Source: Ceratodon purpureus
Taxonomy: Eukaryota; Streptophyta; Bryopsida; Pseudoditrichales; Ditrichaceae
DNA: 64,000 nucleotides
Reading direction: 5' to 3'
NCBI GenBank assembly: GCA_014871385.1
Contig: CM026424.1
Coordinates: forward strand, 20,799,321-20,863,320
The notes beneath the pieces were generated by a model, which worked only from the letters and a program-made list of their open reading frames with translations, ran no database searches and was not told where the DNA came from. Numbering within the stretch: position 1 is the stretch's first letter; each line of letters opens with the position of its first letter. Position numbers and translations under genes: made by a program. Below are positions 1 to 13,035 of the stretch, one piece after another.

Positions 1-1850
1 CGTAATTAAGTTAGTCTGGGAGCAAGGTGGAGCAAGGTGGAGCAGGGTGTGAAGAATGTCACGATGAGCCCACATTGAGGACATGGGTAAACTTTGGATC
101 CATGTGGCGTCATCCCGTTGGAATGCTGTGATGACGGTGTTTGCGTAAGTTCTTGCCCTAACTGAAGTCCCTGTTCGTTCATAAGTTAGTTAACTTAGCT
201 GTGTGAGTCTCCTACTAAGCACACTCAGTGAGCCTTGACAGCCTGCTCTTCTCTTCGTTCACATGGCTATTCATCCAACTCCACTCGAGAGTCGACTAGT
301 AGTATTCTGCCCCGAGAGATGAATATTTCAGCTTTCCATCTCCATTGCTGTTGTGTTTGATCTCTGTTTCATGCAGTGGTCCTAGCACCGGGATTGAAGA
401 TTTGCAGTTTTCCATTACAGAATTCAACAGGCCGGATTATGCTATGGGATGATTAGCAGCTAAGTTAAGGTAATGTGTATTGTTTTGCTGCATGGAACCT
501 TTCAACTTGGCGTTGACACCGGCAAGGAAGGGAGCATGTGTTGTGGAATTGTGGTGCAAGTGGTGGAATGGTGATACTTCCACGGAGGGAGAAATGATAT
601 TCCTTGAGGTGTGTGCATTCCTCACATTCTGGTGAACAGTGGTGTTCTGGGATTGTCCCTTCTTTTTTGGCCCTGTGCTCTGCTGTTCGCCTCAGTCTTG
701 TGCTATTTGCGAATCTGGTTTTCCCTCTTCCTCCTTTATTTTGTGGGTAAATTCTAAAGACAATACAGTTATCCTTAAAGTCACCTTAAACTCTAATATC
801 TTACCATAATGTTTCTTTTTAAAGGAGGAGCCCTTACATGGAAGGGCTTATGGGCTGAGAGGGCGCCCGAGGGGAGGAAGCCTATTCCGAGCCAAAGGGC
901 GACGTCCCTGCACAAGAGTCCCAACGGGCCTACGCTCTTTTTGCGTAACATCGTGTCTTCTTCAGAAAAGCCCATTCCTATGCTGCCCGATTTTTTCCAT
1001 GTGGAAAGAATTCTAGTGGAAAACCCGGGATGAGTCATCAGCACCAAATAATACTACGAGAGGTTTGTTTGGTAGAATAGAGAAATCCTCCATGGGTGTT
1101 ACATTCTTGTGAGCACTTTATCAAAAACGTATTTTAGAAAAAACAAAAAGTTGGCGCTTCAAGTATAGTCTAAAGCATTACATTAGTTCAGATATAGTTT
1201 TGTTTAAATGCAAAACAATTGAAAGAAAGTTCTTTATTATGTTGAAGACAAAGGCATTATTATGTTCGTCTATGCTAGTTGTGTGTTTGTTGTGAATACG
1301 AAGCTTGATTGTATAAAAACATGTTTATTTATTTAGAATTTTAATGAAGTGTTTTTTTGATAATACAATAATATCAAATTTAAATTTTGAAGAAAGAATA
1401 TGCAATTTACTTTAAATTGACAATTTCTAAGTAATCATTGATCAAATTTCTTTAAAATTAAATATATATACGTATATATATATATATATATATATGAGTA
1501 CTTTAATGACAATAAAAAAAATTCAGACATACCTAATCATATTCACAACATTCTTTATCAAGTCTTTTTTATCTTTATTCTATTTAAAGCATCAAATCAT
1601 GATTACTAAATGAATTTTCAATTAATATCAATTTGATCTAAAAGTTGTGTAATTAAGTGAGTGAATATTCTACTACCACATATTCTTTTGGACCAAACCA
1701 TGTTGTATATAGGCCATAATTCATTTATGATCAAAAAAGTATAATTTTACATTAGATTAATAATTTGATGTTATTTATAACATCACATTGTTTTATGGAT
1801 GATCAAAACCACGTCATTGGTGATAAAAAGAATCCAAGAAGTTAATATTT
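1..1850. other. intergenic, no gene recognised
   Basis: Mostly AT-rich DNA. A somewhat GC-richer island at about 800-1040 keeps short frames open on both strands, but neither translation resembles a known family, so no gene is called. The first 50 bases hold a small GGTGGAGCA-type triplication. Confidence 0.5.
1462..1495. repeat. (AT)n microsatellite
   Basis: Run of AT dinucleotides interrupted once by a CG step. Confidence 0.9.
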
Positions 1851-1854
1851 TTTT

Positions 1855-2290
1855 AATTTTACATGATTCATGTTGATCCAAGGTGTTGTCTCCATCTCTT
1901 GAATCCAAAGCATTGTCTCCACCTTTTGAATTGAAGGCACTGTCTCCATCTCTTGAATCCAAAGCACTCCACGTTTTGAATCGAAGGCACTGTCTCCATC
2001 CCTTGAATCCAAAGCACTGTCTCCATCCCTTGAATCCAAGGCACTGTCTCCATCTTTTAAATCATAGGCACCATACATGGAAATGAATCTAAAAAACATC
2101 TCCATCTACAGTATCCAAGATGCAGTGCATGGAAATGAACTTCACATCAACCTACTAATCATTGCCATGCACGGATCATTGACTATAAGCTAATGGAAAG
2201 CCCCATGTAGCCAGAGGCACACCGTAGCTTGTTGACGCTAGTGGTAGCCATGCTCTTAGCATTAAAATTCATGATTATAAAATGAAAATC
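1855..2290 (-). repeat. left copy of a ~450-bp inverted repeat with 27-bp minisatellite
   Basis: From about 1880 to 2070 a roughly 27-bp unit is repeated; its core reads CACTGTCTCCATC and is followed by TTGAATCCAA. A unique part follows (about 2070-2290). The whole tract is the diverged reverse complement of 6825-7305: for example GGATCATTGA, GCCCCATGTAGC and AGGCACACC occur in the same order and spacing in the reverse complement of that copy. The minisatellite sits on the outer side in both copies. Short open frames here are repeat translations, not genes. It could be two insertions of one non-autonomous element or the arms of one fold-back element. Confidence 0.8.
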
Positions 2291-2930
2291 AAAAAATATA
2301 GTTTTGGAGAAACAACCCTAATTTTTTCTAAAATAAACAAAAAAATTGTCCTCCAAGTAACAAACATGCGACAATATTACTTGCTTTAATGCTACAATAA
2401 ATTCTACAAACATTAAGGGGGTGTCACAATTGGCATTAGCAACTACATCATGAGGAGAGAAGAGAAAATTTTGTCCAAATCAAAAGAATTGACATACTAA
2501 TTCATATGGTGACTCCCTTGAAACTCTCCCCCACAACTAAAATTAAGCTAAATTTGGAAAACCTATCATACAATACAACTCAATTTGTCTCACTCCACCA
2601 TTCGCGCAGGAATTCGTGGAAGAGGCAAACCAAGCTGCAGTCAATGTGCTCAACGGCATGGGTCCCACTAGTGATGCTTCGTATTTTAGGGTGGTGTATC
2701 ACCCCCACAGCGAAGTGTGGAAGTGTGGAAGTCGTGGGATTAAGTCCGAAGAGCGAGGACTCAGCCATGGCGACGGACGGAGTCACTCGCTACCACAGTG
2801 CCCGACGCTCAAGCCCAAGCACAAGCACAAGCAGACGCGCAAGCATTGCCCGCGTGTGCGCGTGCGCCTGCGCTGCTGCTGCTGGGCATTACAGTTGGGG
2901 AGCTTCTCAATTCGATTCGGCCGCATCATC

Positions 2931-3938
2931 ATGGCCATGGCACTGGCACTGGCACAACTGCCACCCTCACTTGCTCATGCACCCCGCTCTGGTTCTCATC
3001 ACTTGAGCTCCTCCTGCTGGCGCTTCTGCTCGCCCGCGCTTCTGCCCATGGGCCAGCCTCCTCCTCTGGAGCCTCGCCATGGCCTTGCGCTCATGCCTGC
3101 TGTTGCTCTTGTCACCACCACCTTGGGTAAGCGTCTCCTCCTTCTCTCGCTTTGTCTCTTTCTTGCTCGTTGAGTTTTGTCATACTTCAGTTTGGGTCAG
3201 GTGAGCCCCAGTTCTCTGCCGTTCCTCTTGATTGTTTCATCTAGGGGTGGTTCTTGCGGGTAAGTTTTAGCTGTCATGCGGCGTTGGCTTTTCTGTGAGT
3301 TGTTGGCACCCACTTAGCATCGCAATGGTCAAGTTGTGCTGGTTGAGGGATAACAGCGCCCTCAATTTGTGGATGTATGAGGGTTCTCTGCTTTGGAATG
3401 AGCCTTTCTTGCAGGGATCAATCGTATCTCTGAGCTACTCCGTGTTCATGAATAGCGCCTTTCACGCCCTTGGCCATGATTTGATTTCTGGATCATAGTT
3501 TTGATGAGCCTAGGATCGTTTCGGATCGATTTGGAGATTATCTGAGTTTTATTTTGTTCTCTGCTCAGGTGGGCGGCTTTGCATTACGTATGCCGATCCG
3601 AGTCACGGCTTCACGAACAAGATAACCAAGAAAGAAAACCGTGTATTCCCCATTTTCTCCCAGAAGCAGGACGGAGAATACTCCACAGCTCAATTGTCTG
3701 CTCGGAATCGCATATCCGGTTCCAGAAGTTTTGTAGGGACACTCCTTGAGAAGGCTCTTGTAGTATTCGTGAAGTCTCAGGTAGTACTCTTTCTGCCTTT
3801 GTCTGTCTTTTTCAATTGAAAATGTTTTGAAAGGCACTTGAGTTGGGTGAAAGGTTGTATGCATTCAAGCAAAATCCCAATATGTCACTTGGATTCTTTG
3901 TTACCACTACAGGACCTTAAAAGAAGATATACTTAATG

Positions 3939-3985
<47 letters not shown>

Positions 3986-5399
3986 ATTTCAAAACATTTT
4001 CAACTGAATATACATATGTGATTTTTTTTTAAATTAAAAAAGTTTTGTGTCGTGAATCCTTACTGTTTTGTTCTATCTTATGCAGTTAGATGATTGCGAG
4101 GACTTGAGAGTGGCCGTAGGGGGGAGCAATTGGGACCTCTTGGGAGGCAATGTGAGGACGATCGAAGTTTCTGCCACGAAAGCAATTTATAAGGTACCAC
4201 TCTGGCGATTACTATTTCATCTGAAGTGGAAGGTGACCAAGAACACAGAAAATTGAGGCAACCCTTGTGCAGAGAGTACCTCCTTGTCATATTCAGGGGA
4301 ATGAGTTGCACCTCCCGCTGGATTACAATATCTGATTCAACGCAATCTAGAAAGAAAGTCCTCCTTGTAAAATCATTGTCAATATGTCACCTGAATTACC
4401 ACTCTTCTTGATCTGTATTTTAAAGTAAGTTAGTTCACTTGTTGGTTTCTAGTGGCAGCGTGACAAATTCATGTCTTCGTGTAGTTTCTTGTGACATCGA
4501 AGCGTTTTAGAAAATTGTAGTTCGGGAAGGATGTTCCAACTGGTCTGCGCTTTCTTCTTGTTGCCTAGGTTTCTATCGTGTTTAATCGTGCGTTCTCAGG
4601 GTGTTATTATTAGCGAAGTGGGCTTAGCAGCACGTAATGTTCGAGCCAAACTTGGAAGGAAAAGGTATAAAACCACAGCTGGACCATACCTTCAGATTAC
4701 GTACATATTTGGATTGACGCCAATTTTTGTTATTGGAAATTTACTTAATGCAACATCTCTAGAATGAAGGACGCTTTGTGGATCGACCTGCATCGTTTCT
4801 GTGTCATAGCCACTTCAATTTGATGAAAGAATGTGGTTTTATCGAATAGTTAATAAAGCAAGCATTGTGTGGCGGCAGGTTGTTTCAGTATCCTTTCCGT
4901 GTGAATGCTAATATTCGGATTCGGGAGCAAGATTTCAATTCCAGGTATACAGATTTGATTATGTCTGCATATATTATCTGAATTTGAAGCCATACCTTCA
5001 TGAAGATGTTTACTTAGTACACGTGTAAAGTTTAATTCATCAGGTGTATTTCTAATATGGACCTGTACTGATTTTTTTCGCAGTCTCGCAAGTCCCCTTA
5101 TGTTAAGCTCCTTCAAGGATATCCTCCCTCGGAACTCTGAACCGCTTCGAGTGCAGTATGATAATGGCAACCTGCGCTTCTCGAGTTCAGACAAGCAGTC
5201 TGGTAGGTATGGTCAAGTTGAGTATCCTATTACTCTTAGAGTGGGCGTACAGAATGGCGGTGAAGTCATCTCTGTTGAGTCATCCAAATCTGACTCCCTT
5301 AAAAAGACATTCCAGGTGGGACCAGAAGCCAAGATTACTGACTTCCAAGTAGGCAGTTCATGGTTGTCACTGACAGGAGAGTTTCTACTCATGCCCTGA
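2931..5399 (+). CDS. LmeA-like phospholipid-binding domain (DUF2993) protein, six exons
   Basis: Proposed coding exons are 2931-3126, 3569-3780, 4086-4193, 4600-4664, 4879-4944 and 5084-5399. All introns are GT..AG and all phases agree, giving 320 residues ending in a TGA. The C-terminal two thirds (about residue 115 onward) fit the plant DUF2993/LmeA-like family: a helix ending LEKALVVFVKS, then LRVAVGGSNWDLLGGNVRTI, an NVRAKLGR strand, NIRIREQDFNSSLASPL, and beta strands to the end. Bacterial LmeA binds phospholipid; plant relatives are mostly uncharacterised and often plastid-predicted. The N-terminal 60 residues are rich in Ala, Leu, Ser and Pro, as in a transit peptide. The start is uncertain: ATG 2931 is the nearest in-frame one, ATG 2658 is also in frame, and a well-placed ATG at 2767 (GCCATGGCG) lies in another frame that closes at 3006. 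The gene is bracketed by the inverted repeats. Confidence 0.8.
3940..3982. repeat. (AT)n microsatellite in intron 2 of the DUF2993 gene
   Basis: Uninterrupted AT dinucleotide run inside the 3781-4085 intron. Confidence 0.95.
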
Positions 5400-6824
5400 T
5401 GGAAATCGCGTGATAGTGTCTGTGACTACCTGCATAGCAAACAGATGATGGAATTTCTTGTTAGGTTATTTGTTCTTTCTGTACATTATTTGACATTGAG
5501 CAACCTGGGCCAGAAAGTTGAAGTTCACAAATACAGCATGCCGGCATAAATCAGGTATCAGAATCTGACATTTACTGAACGATGGTTAATGTACAATGTG
5601 CCTTTTAGGCGTTACTTTCATTGCCGGAACGATGAGGTATTACTTTTGTATAGCTTGTACCATACACAGAAATAAAAAAAAGTCTAACATCTCAACAGGT
5701 TTGCGTTTTACCTTTTGAGATCAATGAGTCAGTGTAGTTGCTCTTGATGACACTGCAGGGCGGTATTTACTGCCTCCTTCCGTTTCAGCAAGACAGTCTT
5801 GATAACAATGAATTCTCAACTATGAACATGATTGTGCATCAGCATCTCTTACTTCAATAATTTAGGGATTTTGTACGATCTTTCAACTCCATTTTCAGGT
5901 CTTTAGACGTGTCTTTCTATTGTATGCTTCTTTCTTGAGCAGATGATTCTCCTTTTAAGATTACAGATTTTCGTTCGGTTGATCACAAAGATGTGCTACA
6001 CATTGCTAATGTCAATGTATGTAGAGTATGTGGCCGATGGAACAGCACTTTTGGGGATTCGATAGCCGTTGTCTGAGTGACTAGTACTACTCCACGGAGA
6101 TAGTACCGAGCACATTCGTGAGTCAGGAGTGTGCTGGGCGATGCGTTCGTCACTCTTGAATCCAAGAAGGGTTCGCCTGAATATGGAGGTAAGTGTTGGA
6201 TGTCCCATCTTCAAATGACGTGGAGCTGAAGGGCAGTAATTAGAACCTCAGGACTACTTTTAATTCTCATGACACCGCTATCCGCGGAGAATTAGCACTT
6301 CGCTGTGACAACAGTACAGTTCAGTATCAATTATGAACCGAGTGATTGAGCTTGTTTGCAACTTTCTCAGACTATTTTGAAGAGTTTCATCGAGAAGTTC
6401 ACGCATTTGAATATCATAGTCTATTATGATGTAGTGCGTGACTCATTGCAGCGAATATGTGCTTTGCAGTGTTGATGAATATTAGAAGGTGAGGTCGGCG
6501 GCTTATCTCTAGTATTTGGTGGGCGATTTCTTGATTTGAAGAAGGGCCACTTTAATCCCATAGGCCTGAGTCTATGTAATTTCACTATTTACGGTCACCC
6601 CCCATATTGGCAAGAAGAGATCAAAGTATCGTAACATTTTAAGCACGAGATAGGAGTAGTGTGAACATGGCGATCTCTAAACATTGGAACAACTCTAAGT
6701 TTTGCATGTACAAGATTATTAACGGATGTTGAAGAAACACGATTCCAACAATACAAAGCTATAGAGGAGGAATTTTTTAGAAGTGATAATTGGATGCAAT
6801 TGATTGGACAAATTTAAATTTGAA
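5400..6824. other. 3' flank of the DUF2993 gene
   Basis: No gene seen. The first several hundred bases are presumably 3' untranslated; an AATAAAA stretch near 5672 could serve for polyadenylation. The short frames near 6 kb do not look like protein. Confidence 0.4.
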
Positions 6825-7305
6825 TAAAGCGGTCCATGAATTTCAATACTACTTTATGGGCACTACTAGCTCCAATGACCCATGGTGTGCCTTTCGCTAC
6901 ATGGGGCTCTCCATAAGCTAGTACTCAATGATCCATGCAAGGCAGTGTTTGTTGAGAAACACCACCTTGATTTGTAGGCTCTTGTGAAGTCCACTTCCAT
7001 GTCTCGCAACTTGGATTTAGCAAATTGAGATGTTTTTTTAGATCCATTTCCATATAGGGTGCCTTGGATTTAAGAGATGAAGACAGTGCCTTGGATCTAA
7101 GAAATGTAGATAGTGTGTTGGATCTAAGAGATGTTGACAGTGCCTTGGATCTAAGAGATGTAGACAGTGAGTTGGATCTAAAAGATGTTGACACTGCTTT
7201 GGATCTAAGAGATGTTGACAGTGCCTTGGATCTAAGAGGTGGAGACAGTGCCTTGGATTTAAGAGATGGAGACAGTGCCTTGGATCCAAGACATAAAGAA
7301 ACTAA
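6825..7305 (+). repeat. right copy of the ~450-bp inverted repeat with 27-bp minisatellite
   Basis: The unique part (about 6825-7060) is followed by about eight to nine units of a 27-bp minisatellite (7060-7290), core GATGTTGACAGTGCCTTGGA with unit-to-unit changes. It is the reverse-complement partner of 1855-2290. This copy has the longer and more regular array, so the arrays have expanded or contracted independently. The frames open on both strands here are simply repeat translations. Confidence 0.85.
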
Positions 7306-10294
7306 CTTTTAGCAATTTAATTTAATTTATAATTTATCCTATTATTAAAATCCAACAACTTAGATTTTGTTACATGGTTAAAGATACTATAAGAAGATGA
7401 AAGTGATTTTTGTGAAATTTTAGGATAAAATCTTGATTTTTCACAAAATTTTCAATTGTTTCTTATTGGTTATTCAAAGTTAAGAAAATATAATTAAAAA
7501 TCATACCAAAATCATACCAAAATCATTCACTTTTTCATTCACATTTTTGAAGTTTATTGAATTTTATTTCTAAATTTTATTTGAAACTTTTCTAATAGCT
7601 AGAATATCCACACTAAAATATGGTCTTAGTCCTGAATGTAGAATTGAATCATGGGGTAAATGGAGTTAAAAGTATTAAGTAACATTTAGAGAAATTTGAT
7701 TCTATTTGGAGTATTATAGATTTGGGTGTATTTTTCATAATAAATATATAAATGGGTCTAAGATATTTAGACACATCTTTCACACTTTGTACACCTTATA
7801 CTTTCTATGTGATCTAATTTTAGACCAATGGACATTAAATTGGAGGTCGAACAAACAGAGTTAGTGGCAATGAAAGGCCCGATATTTATTGAAACAATTC
7901 TATTTACATTGACAACGTTGACATGTATCTAAATTTGTCTGTGCACGTAAACATATCAATGTACCAAAAACTTTTAATCTATTCAGACAATCATAAATTT
8001 TAAAACCAATATTTGTTTAACCATGCCAATGCATATAAATGTTTTAGATTACTAAAGGCTATTGGTGCAGCGAAAACAACAAAGATTAACAAAGCCGTTA
8101 CTTTATACAAACCCAATCACTTTATATTTAATATATTTTTTATTTTTTATTTTTGAAAATAGAACATGAACTATCAAGAAGAAGATGCATTCTATTCTTA
8201 ATTTGTTTTCCAACTTGAGATAAAAAAAAAAATCAATCTAAGGTAAGAATATCAAAATTCAAGATATCTTGAATAAGAGTAGTAGATTTTATTTTCTGGC
8301 CAAAATATTGTCAAATCAAACTGAAAACAAATGATTTGGCTTTAAAATGGCCAAAAGTCATAAAGCTATTAGAAGTAAACTTGAATCTTTTTAAAAAATC
8401 TCAGATAAAATTGCTAAATTGTAGATGAAAATTATAAATGTATAACATATACTATTCAATTCGTAGATGAATGAAGCACTTCATGTCTGTGGGACCAAAG
8501 TTTCTTCTTCTTCAAACTGATCTTATACTGAAATGGAAGAATCCACATACATGATTGGTGAAAAGAAACAATTGACCCTAAAGACTTTCTACTGGACAAA
8601 AGAAGTGAACATCAAAATTTATATTTGTATGAGCTAGTACCATACACTAATATTATACTCTAATTGGGGCTGATGTGTTATTCTGAAGTGACTCGACAAC
8701 ACCATGGCTTGGGTCCTCCAATAACGGAAGACCCATCGAAGAAGAAACCCTCAAAGATCGTATACAATCTACACGTACACCGTATTTGATCTTTATGTAT
8801 GCCGTACATGGCAAGTCCGTGCAATGGCAACGGATGAACGCCGAACCACATCCTTGAATTTTGACCAAATACTGCTAACCCTTAACAGGCTGGTTAACAT
8901 AGTCATAATATGATTTTAGTTGTGTGTTGTGTATTTCTAGTCCACCCTCTTATATTTGTCTTGCATTTGTCTTGCAGATGGAAATTTTATAAAGCTGTCC
9001 TTTGAGGAACGATTCATATTTTTCAGTCATGTATAAAGAGAGTGATCTGGAGACTGCCATGTCATAACACTCAGCGAGGAATCAGCAGTTCCATGTGCGC
9101 TTGGAATCATTAATTCGATGGACCATGTCAATATATTGCATGAATAAAATACCCTTGTCAATGACGCTCATGGACTAATTACATGGACGACGATGGAACT
9201 AAGTCAGCTTTGTGCACTGACCAATTAAAGAATACCCCCACTGGGTCCTAATTACACTCTGATTATATATGTATGTATGTGGCAGGGGTTGATCCCCCGG
9301 CACCAAATGAAATCCCTCTCTCTCTCTCTCTCTCCCTCTCTCTACACTTGAATGACATGAGTACGGCTCATTCTGCCTCATAGTCGTCGTCCATACAGGT
9401 TTCCGACTCCCATCAGTCGCTAAAAATCAATAAATCACAGCCTTCCTGTATGTGTTCACCTCCATTTGTAAGATACAGTAGAAACCTCCACATCAATGAT
9501 ACCACATCCGTTGTCACCAGTACTACTCCTGCAACCAGCGCATGGGAGCCTCCGTTGAACATGTTCTCTACACTCATCGCCACTTTCCTTCACATGTCGA
9601 CCCGGTTCTGATTAATTGCTGTAATTCCGTTTGATCAAATCGCATGTTTTCTCAACAATCTAGTCTCAGGTCACCCTCATATGTACATTGAGAAATTAGA
9701 ACCAAGTGAGCATCGCCATTCCCAGCTCCTCAATCCCCCATCCCCTTCACAATCACGATACTCCTCGCCAGAGCCTCTTCGATTAGAGTTTCAGCCTGAA
9801 GTGCCTGCTTTCATACCCTCAAGCTGGTTTCTCACCCTCCTTCCAGCGGTTTGAGTTATGCACTTCTATCAGGCTTGATGTCAACACTATCTTTACGGAG
9901 TATGTGCACCCCGTAAGCTGTCAGCTTAAACTTCGGCGTGTTACAGCCGTGCACTGCCCCTGCTTCCTCCTCCCCAACTGCTGACAGAACATAATTGTCA
10001 TTAGCCATGGTTACGAATCGACTCCTAACTCAATACATCACCTCCACACAGCACCTCCACCTGACAGATCTAAAACTAGACAGGTCCGCCTCTCGAAAAG
10101 AGAACTTCAACTTGGATGAATACAAAATCAGCACCACTCAAAGGTTGAATTACACCTTAGCCACATTTCTGGACATGCCACTATACCACCAAATTGATCA
10201 GAATCCTGACGAGCACATGAGTCTGCACATGCTGTGACATGTTCAAATTGGAGCGTATTGCGGATCGTCCAGACTCGACCTTTGTGCAATGCGA
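7306..10294. other. AT-rich intergenic DNA
   Basis: No gene recognised. A CT microsatellite lies at about 9316-9345. Short frames near 8.7, 9.3 and 10.1 kb have no recognisable domain. Confidence 0.5.
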
Positions 10295-11101
10295 TCACTC
10301 TAGTAGTGTTCGAGATTTACAATTAGGGTTGGAAGGGAAGTTAGGGTGGCGGATCAGAGGAGGAGAAGGCTGTGTACCTGAGGAGGAGCCCGGCAAGAAG
10401 AAGGATTTGAGGCACTTGGGGTGGATATTGAAGTCGCACTTGTCGCACCGGAAGCCAAGCTCTCCGCCGAATTCCAGGCACACGTCGCAGACATAGCTCT
10501 TACCGTGGTAGGTGCGGTACCCGCAGGTTTTGAGCCGGTGCGGGTGCACAGAGCAGAGTGGGTCGCGGGGGAGCAGGGCGCAGGAGGGGTGCAGGTCGAA
10601 CTTGCAGTTCGTGCAGTGATACACCCAACCATCCGTAGGCATACGCTCATCACAAAGGTCACACTGCAAGTGCCGCGGCGGGTACGGCGACTTCATAAGC
10701 AACTTCAGGGGGAAGGGATGGAACGAAGTCAGAATCCTCTCGCGCAGCTTGGCGCAGTTGGCGTGCAAGTCGAAGTTGCAATTTTCGCAGCGGTAGCTCC
10801 ACTCACTGTCCGCCAATGGGTTCCTGCACCCGTCACATTTCTTCTTGGAGGTCGCGTGGTGGTTCTTGGACATGAGCGTCAGCGGGTGCGGGTGGGAGAA
10901 ACTCCGCAGCGTCGGCTGCAAGGTGCAACACGCCGGATGCAGGTCATACTTGCACGTCTTGCAATGGTACGTCGGCCCTTCCCCAAGCCGGAAGCAAAGG
11001 TCGCAGATGAAATCCCGGTTTGCGTATGGCGGCTCGTTGTGAAACTCCAGTGGCGTCGCCGGGTGAAATCTGCAAGTCAGCTTGGCATCGGCACTCGCCA
11101 T
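10295..11101 (-). CDS. DC1-domain (Cys/His-rich C1-like) protein
   Basis: One open frame from ATG 11101 to a stop at 10295, 268 residues. Four consecutive DC1 modules follow the plant pattern HPH-x-L ... CxxC ... YxCxxCxFxLHxxC. In start-at-11101 numbering they lie near residues 13-60, 70-118, 128-176 and 186-232, e.g. ICDLC / YHCKTCKYDLHPAC, then CDGC / YRCENCNFDLHANC, CDLC / YHCTNCKFDLHPSC and CDVC / FRCDKCDFNIHPKC. The family binds zinc and, by analogy with C1 domains, may bind lipid; members are linked to stress and hormone responses, but no specific role can be assigned. The four modules are complete; the last 30 residues are not domain-like. A good donor (CTCAG|GTACACAG on the minus strand, near 10373) lies after the last module, so the true C terminus may be spliced. 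The 5' flank (11102-11700) holds no other gene. Confidence 0.85.
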   Translation of the reverse strand: MASADAKLTCRFHPATPLEFHNEPPYANRDFICDLCFRLGEGPTYHCKTCKYDLHPACCTLQPTLRSFSHPHPLTLMSKNHHATSKKKCDGCRNPLADSEWSYRCENCNFDLHANCAKLRERILTSFHPFPLKLLMKSPYPPRHLQCDLCDERMPTDGWVYHCTNCKFDLHPSCALLPRDPLCSVHPHRLKTCGYRTYHGKSYVCDVCLEFGGELGFRCDKCDFNIHPKCLKSFFLPGSSSGTQPSPPLIRHPNFPSNPNCKSRTLLE

Positions 11102-13035
11102 CGAGGCCAACTCTCACCTCTGCCCCTAAAAAACCCCTAAATCCCTTTCCCTGCCTCCCTCACGACTTCACCCACTCCTAGAAATGACTTAGTCCTTATC
11201 AAATGCCCACAAACTAATCCAAAATAACACACGCACAATTCTCAACAATATCCCACTGCAACTCGAGGCGTCGCCATCGCCTGCCTAAATTCTTAACAAC
11301 ATTCTTCTCCTTCAAGCTGGCTCGGTCCACTAATCGACTGATGATGGTCCCTGCAAGTTACGAATCTCTACATATAACTCAGCTGATGCAAAGCCTCGAG
11401 AGGCTCTGGAGGAGAAAGATTGCGTTGCAAGGCTCGGATTACAGACAAAAAGCGAGAAACTGATGTACGTGTTTCTACCACCCGACATCTACCGCCAAAA
11501 CCCACAAACAGAGCCGTGTTTCTCACGCTCACTTCGCCGACGACACGCCTTCAATTCCCCAGACACTGCTCGTGCCTGCGGACTGAAACGCGGACGGCCA
11601 AGGCAGAGTAAGAGCACCTGGGTCGCTTAAAAAAAAAAAGGCAGAAAAACTCGAGACAGGAATCTCCTGATTGGCACCAGACTCGTCAAACAAATTCTAG
11701 CGCCTTCCACTGAGCGCGCGGGCCCGGCCACGGCGGTCCACATCAGACGTCGTGGGGAGGTCGCCGGCCGAATATTTTCCACGGCGCGGGCGCATCGTCA
11801 CTTTGGCGCTGGTTATGAATATTATATTGGTCAGTTGGTGGTCGACAGGCCACTTGAACTTGGTCTTGAAATCGGGATTCGGACTTGTTGCCCTGAAGTC
11901 GCAAGAGGATCAACGACTGCGTCAAAATGGTGGGCGGTTGTTTAATTTACACGGAGACCTCAGACCTCCATCATCAGCATCAAGTGTTCTGGTGAACAAT
12001 CTCCAGCAAATGGCAACTTGATGCCACCACCACTGTCATCAGCAACTGAATCATGTTGCAGGCTTACCGTTCCTTAGCAACCACTCCGTCATGACAAGTA
12101 CACTTATCTCCAGCAACAACCCGAATCATCCACATCTTTATCCAAAAATTCGGATTATGCATCCGTATGACTTCTAGATGGCACGTTCAGAAATCCTTTG
12201 AGATTGTGAGAATCGTTTCTCTTGTGATAAGTGTGAAGATGAAGGAAAACTCACAAGGATCGGTGTTCAACTAGGTCTAAAGTGTTGTTCATCTTAGAAG
12301 ATCAAACACCAACCTGCACCAAATATGTATCACAGCAGCGTGTCCATAACAGTTGACGCACAGCAATACCACTCTTCATCTGTTCTCTCCATCCTTGGGA
12401 CTTCAAGTAGAGAAGGGATCATACATTGAAAGCAATGCAACGGAGTTTAGCATATAAGCATGAACACCAAAACCGCAAAGGCTGAAGCAAAATGACGAGA
12501 TTCATTGTGTGAACTCCAGAAACCATTTGACACCATTTCATATTCCAATGGTAAGAGCTTAGTATTGAACTGGCCTTCGAAGAGTACTTCGAGAATACAC
12601 CAAGGTCATTGTTAAAATCAGAATTCACAAGGGCTTTGCTCCGAAACCTAGCCCGAATTCACAGAGGCGGCACAAACAACCCCATCCCCAGGCTAGCTAA
12701 CTTGCTCACTCTAGCCATACATACAATAGCCAGACCATCCGTGAACACAGGGAAGGCCACTTCTCAAATGATCCTCTGTCGCCTAAGACTTCTGAAACTC
12801 CAGATTCTGCTACAAACAGCACCTCCCAACCAACGCAATGTGTAGCGGCAGACTTGAAAAGCATCAAAAATCAACATGTATATATACGAAACGCTATCTG
12901 CCGGAGAACCGTCACAGAACAATCTGTTGTCGCTCTTCCACATCGAGCGACAATTGCATTGTTCGATTATACCTGCAAGAAAGAAGAGTATGGACACAAC
13001 CCCTAATCGTCACACACTGATCACTTGGAGCTCAA
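11102..13035. other. intergenic: DC1 gene promoter side and CDPK 3' side
   Basis: No additional gene seen. The stretch next to 13035 is expected to be the 3' untranslated part of the CDPK transcript and the stretch next to 11102 the promoter of the DC1 gene; neither has a clear motif. Confidence 0.4.

Noticed and set aside
1842-2105. Frames with DGDSALDSR-type repeats
   Set aside because: Every frame of the 27-bp minisatellite is open because the unit length is a multiple of three; the right copy near 7.1 kb shows the same.
11102-11110. Upstream start for the DC1 protein
   Set aside because: The codon at 11110 is TTG; the first ATG is at 11101.
10421-11140. 239-residue plus-strand frame
   Set aside because: Antisense to the four DC1 modules; its Val/Arg/Gln bias comes from the complementary Cys/His codons.
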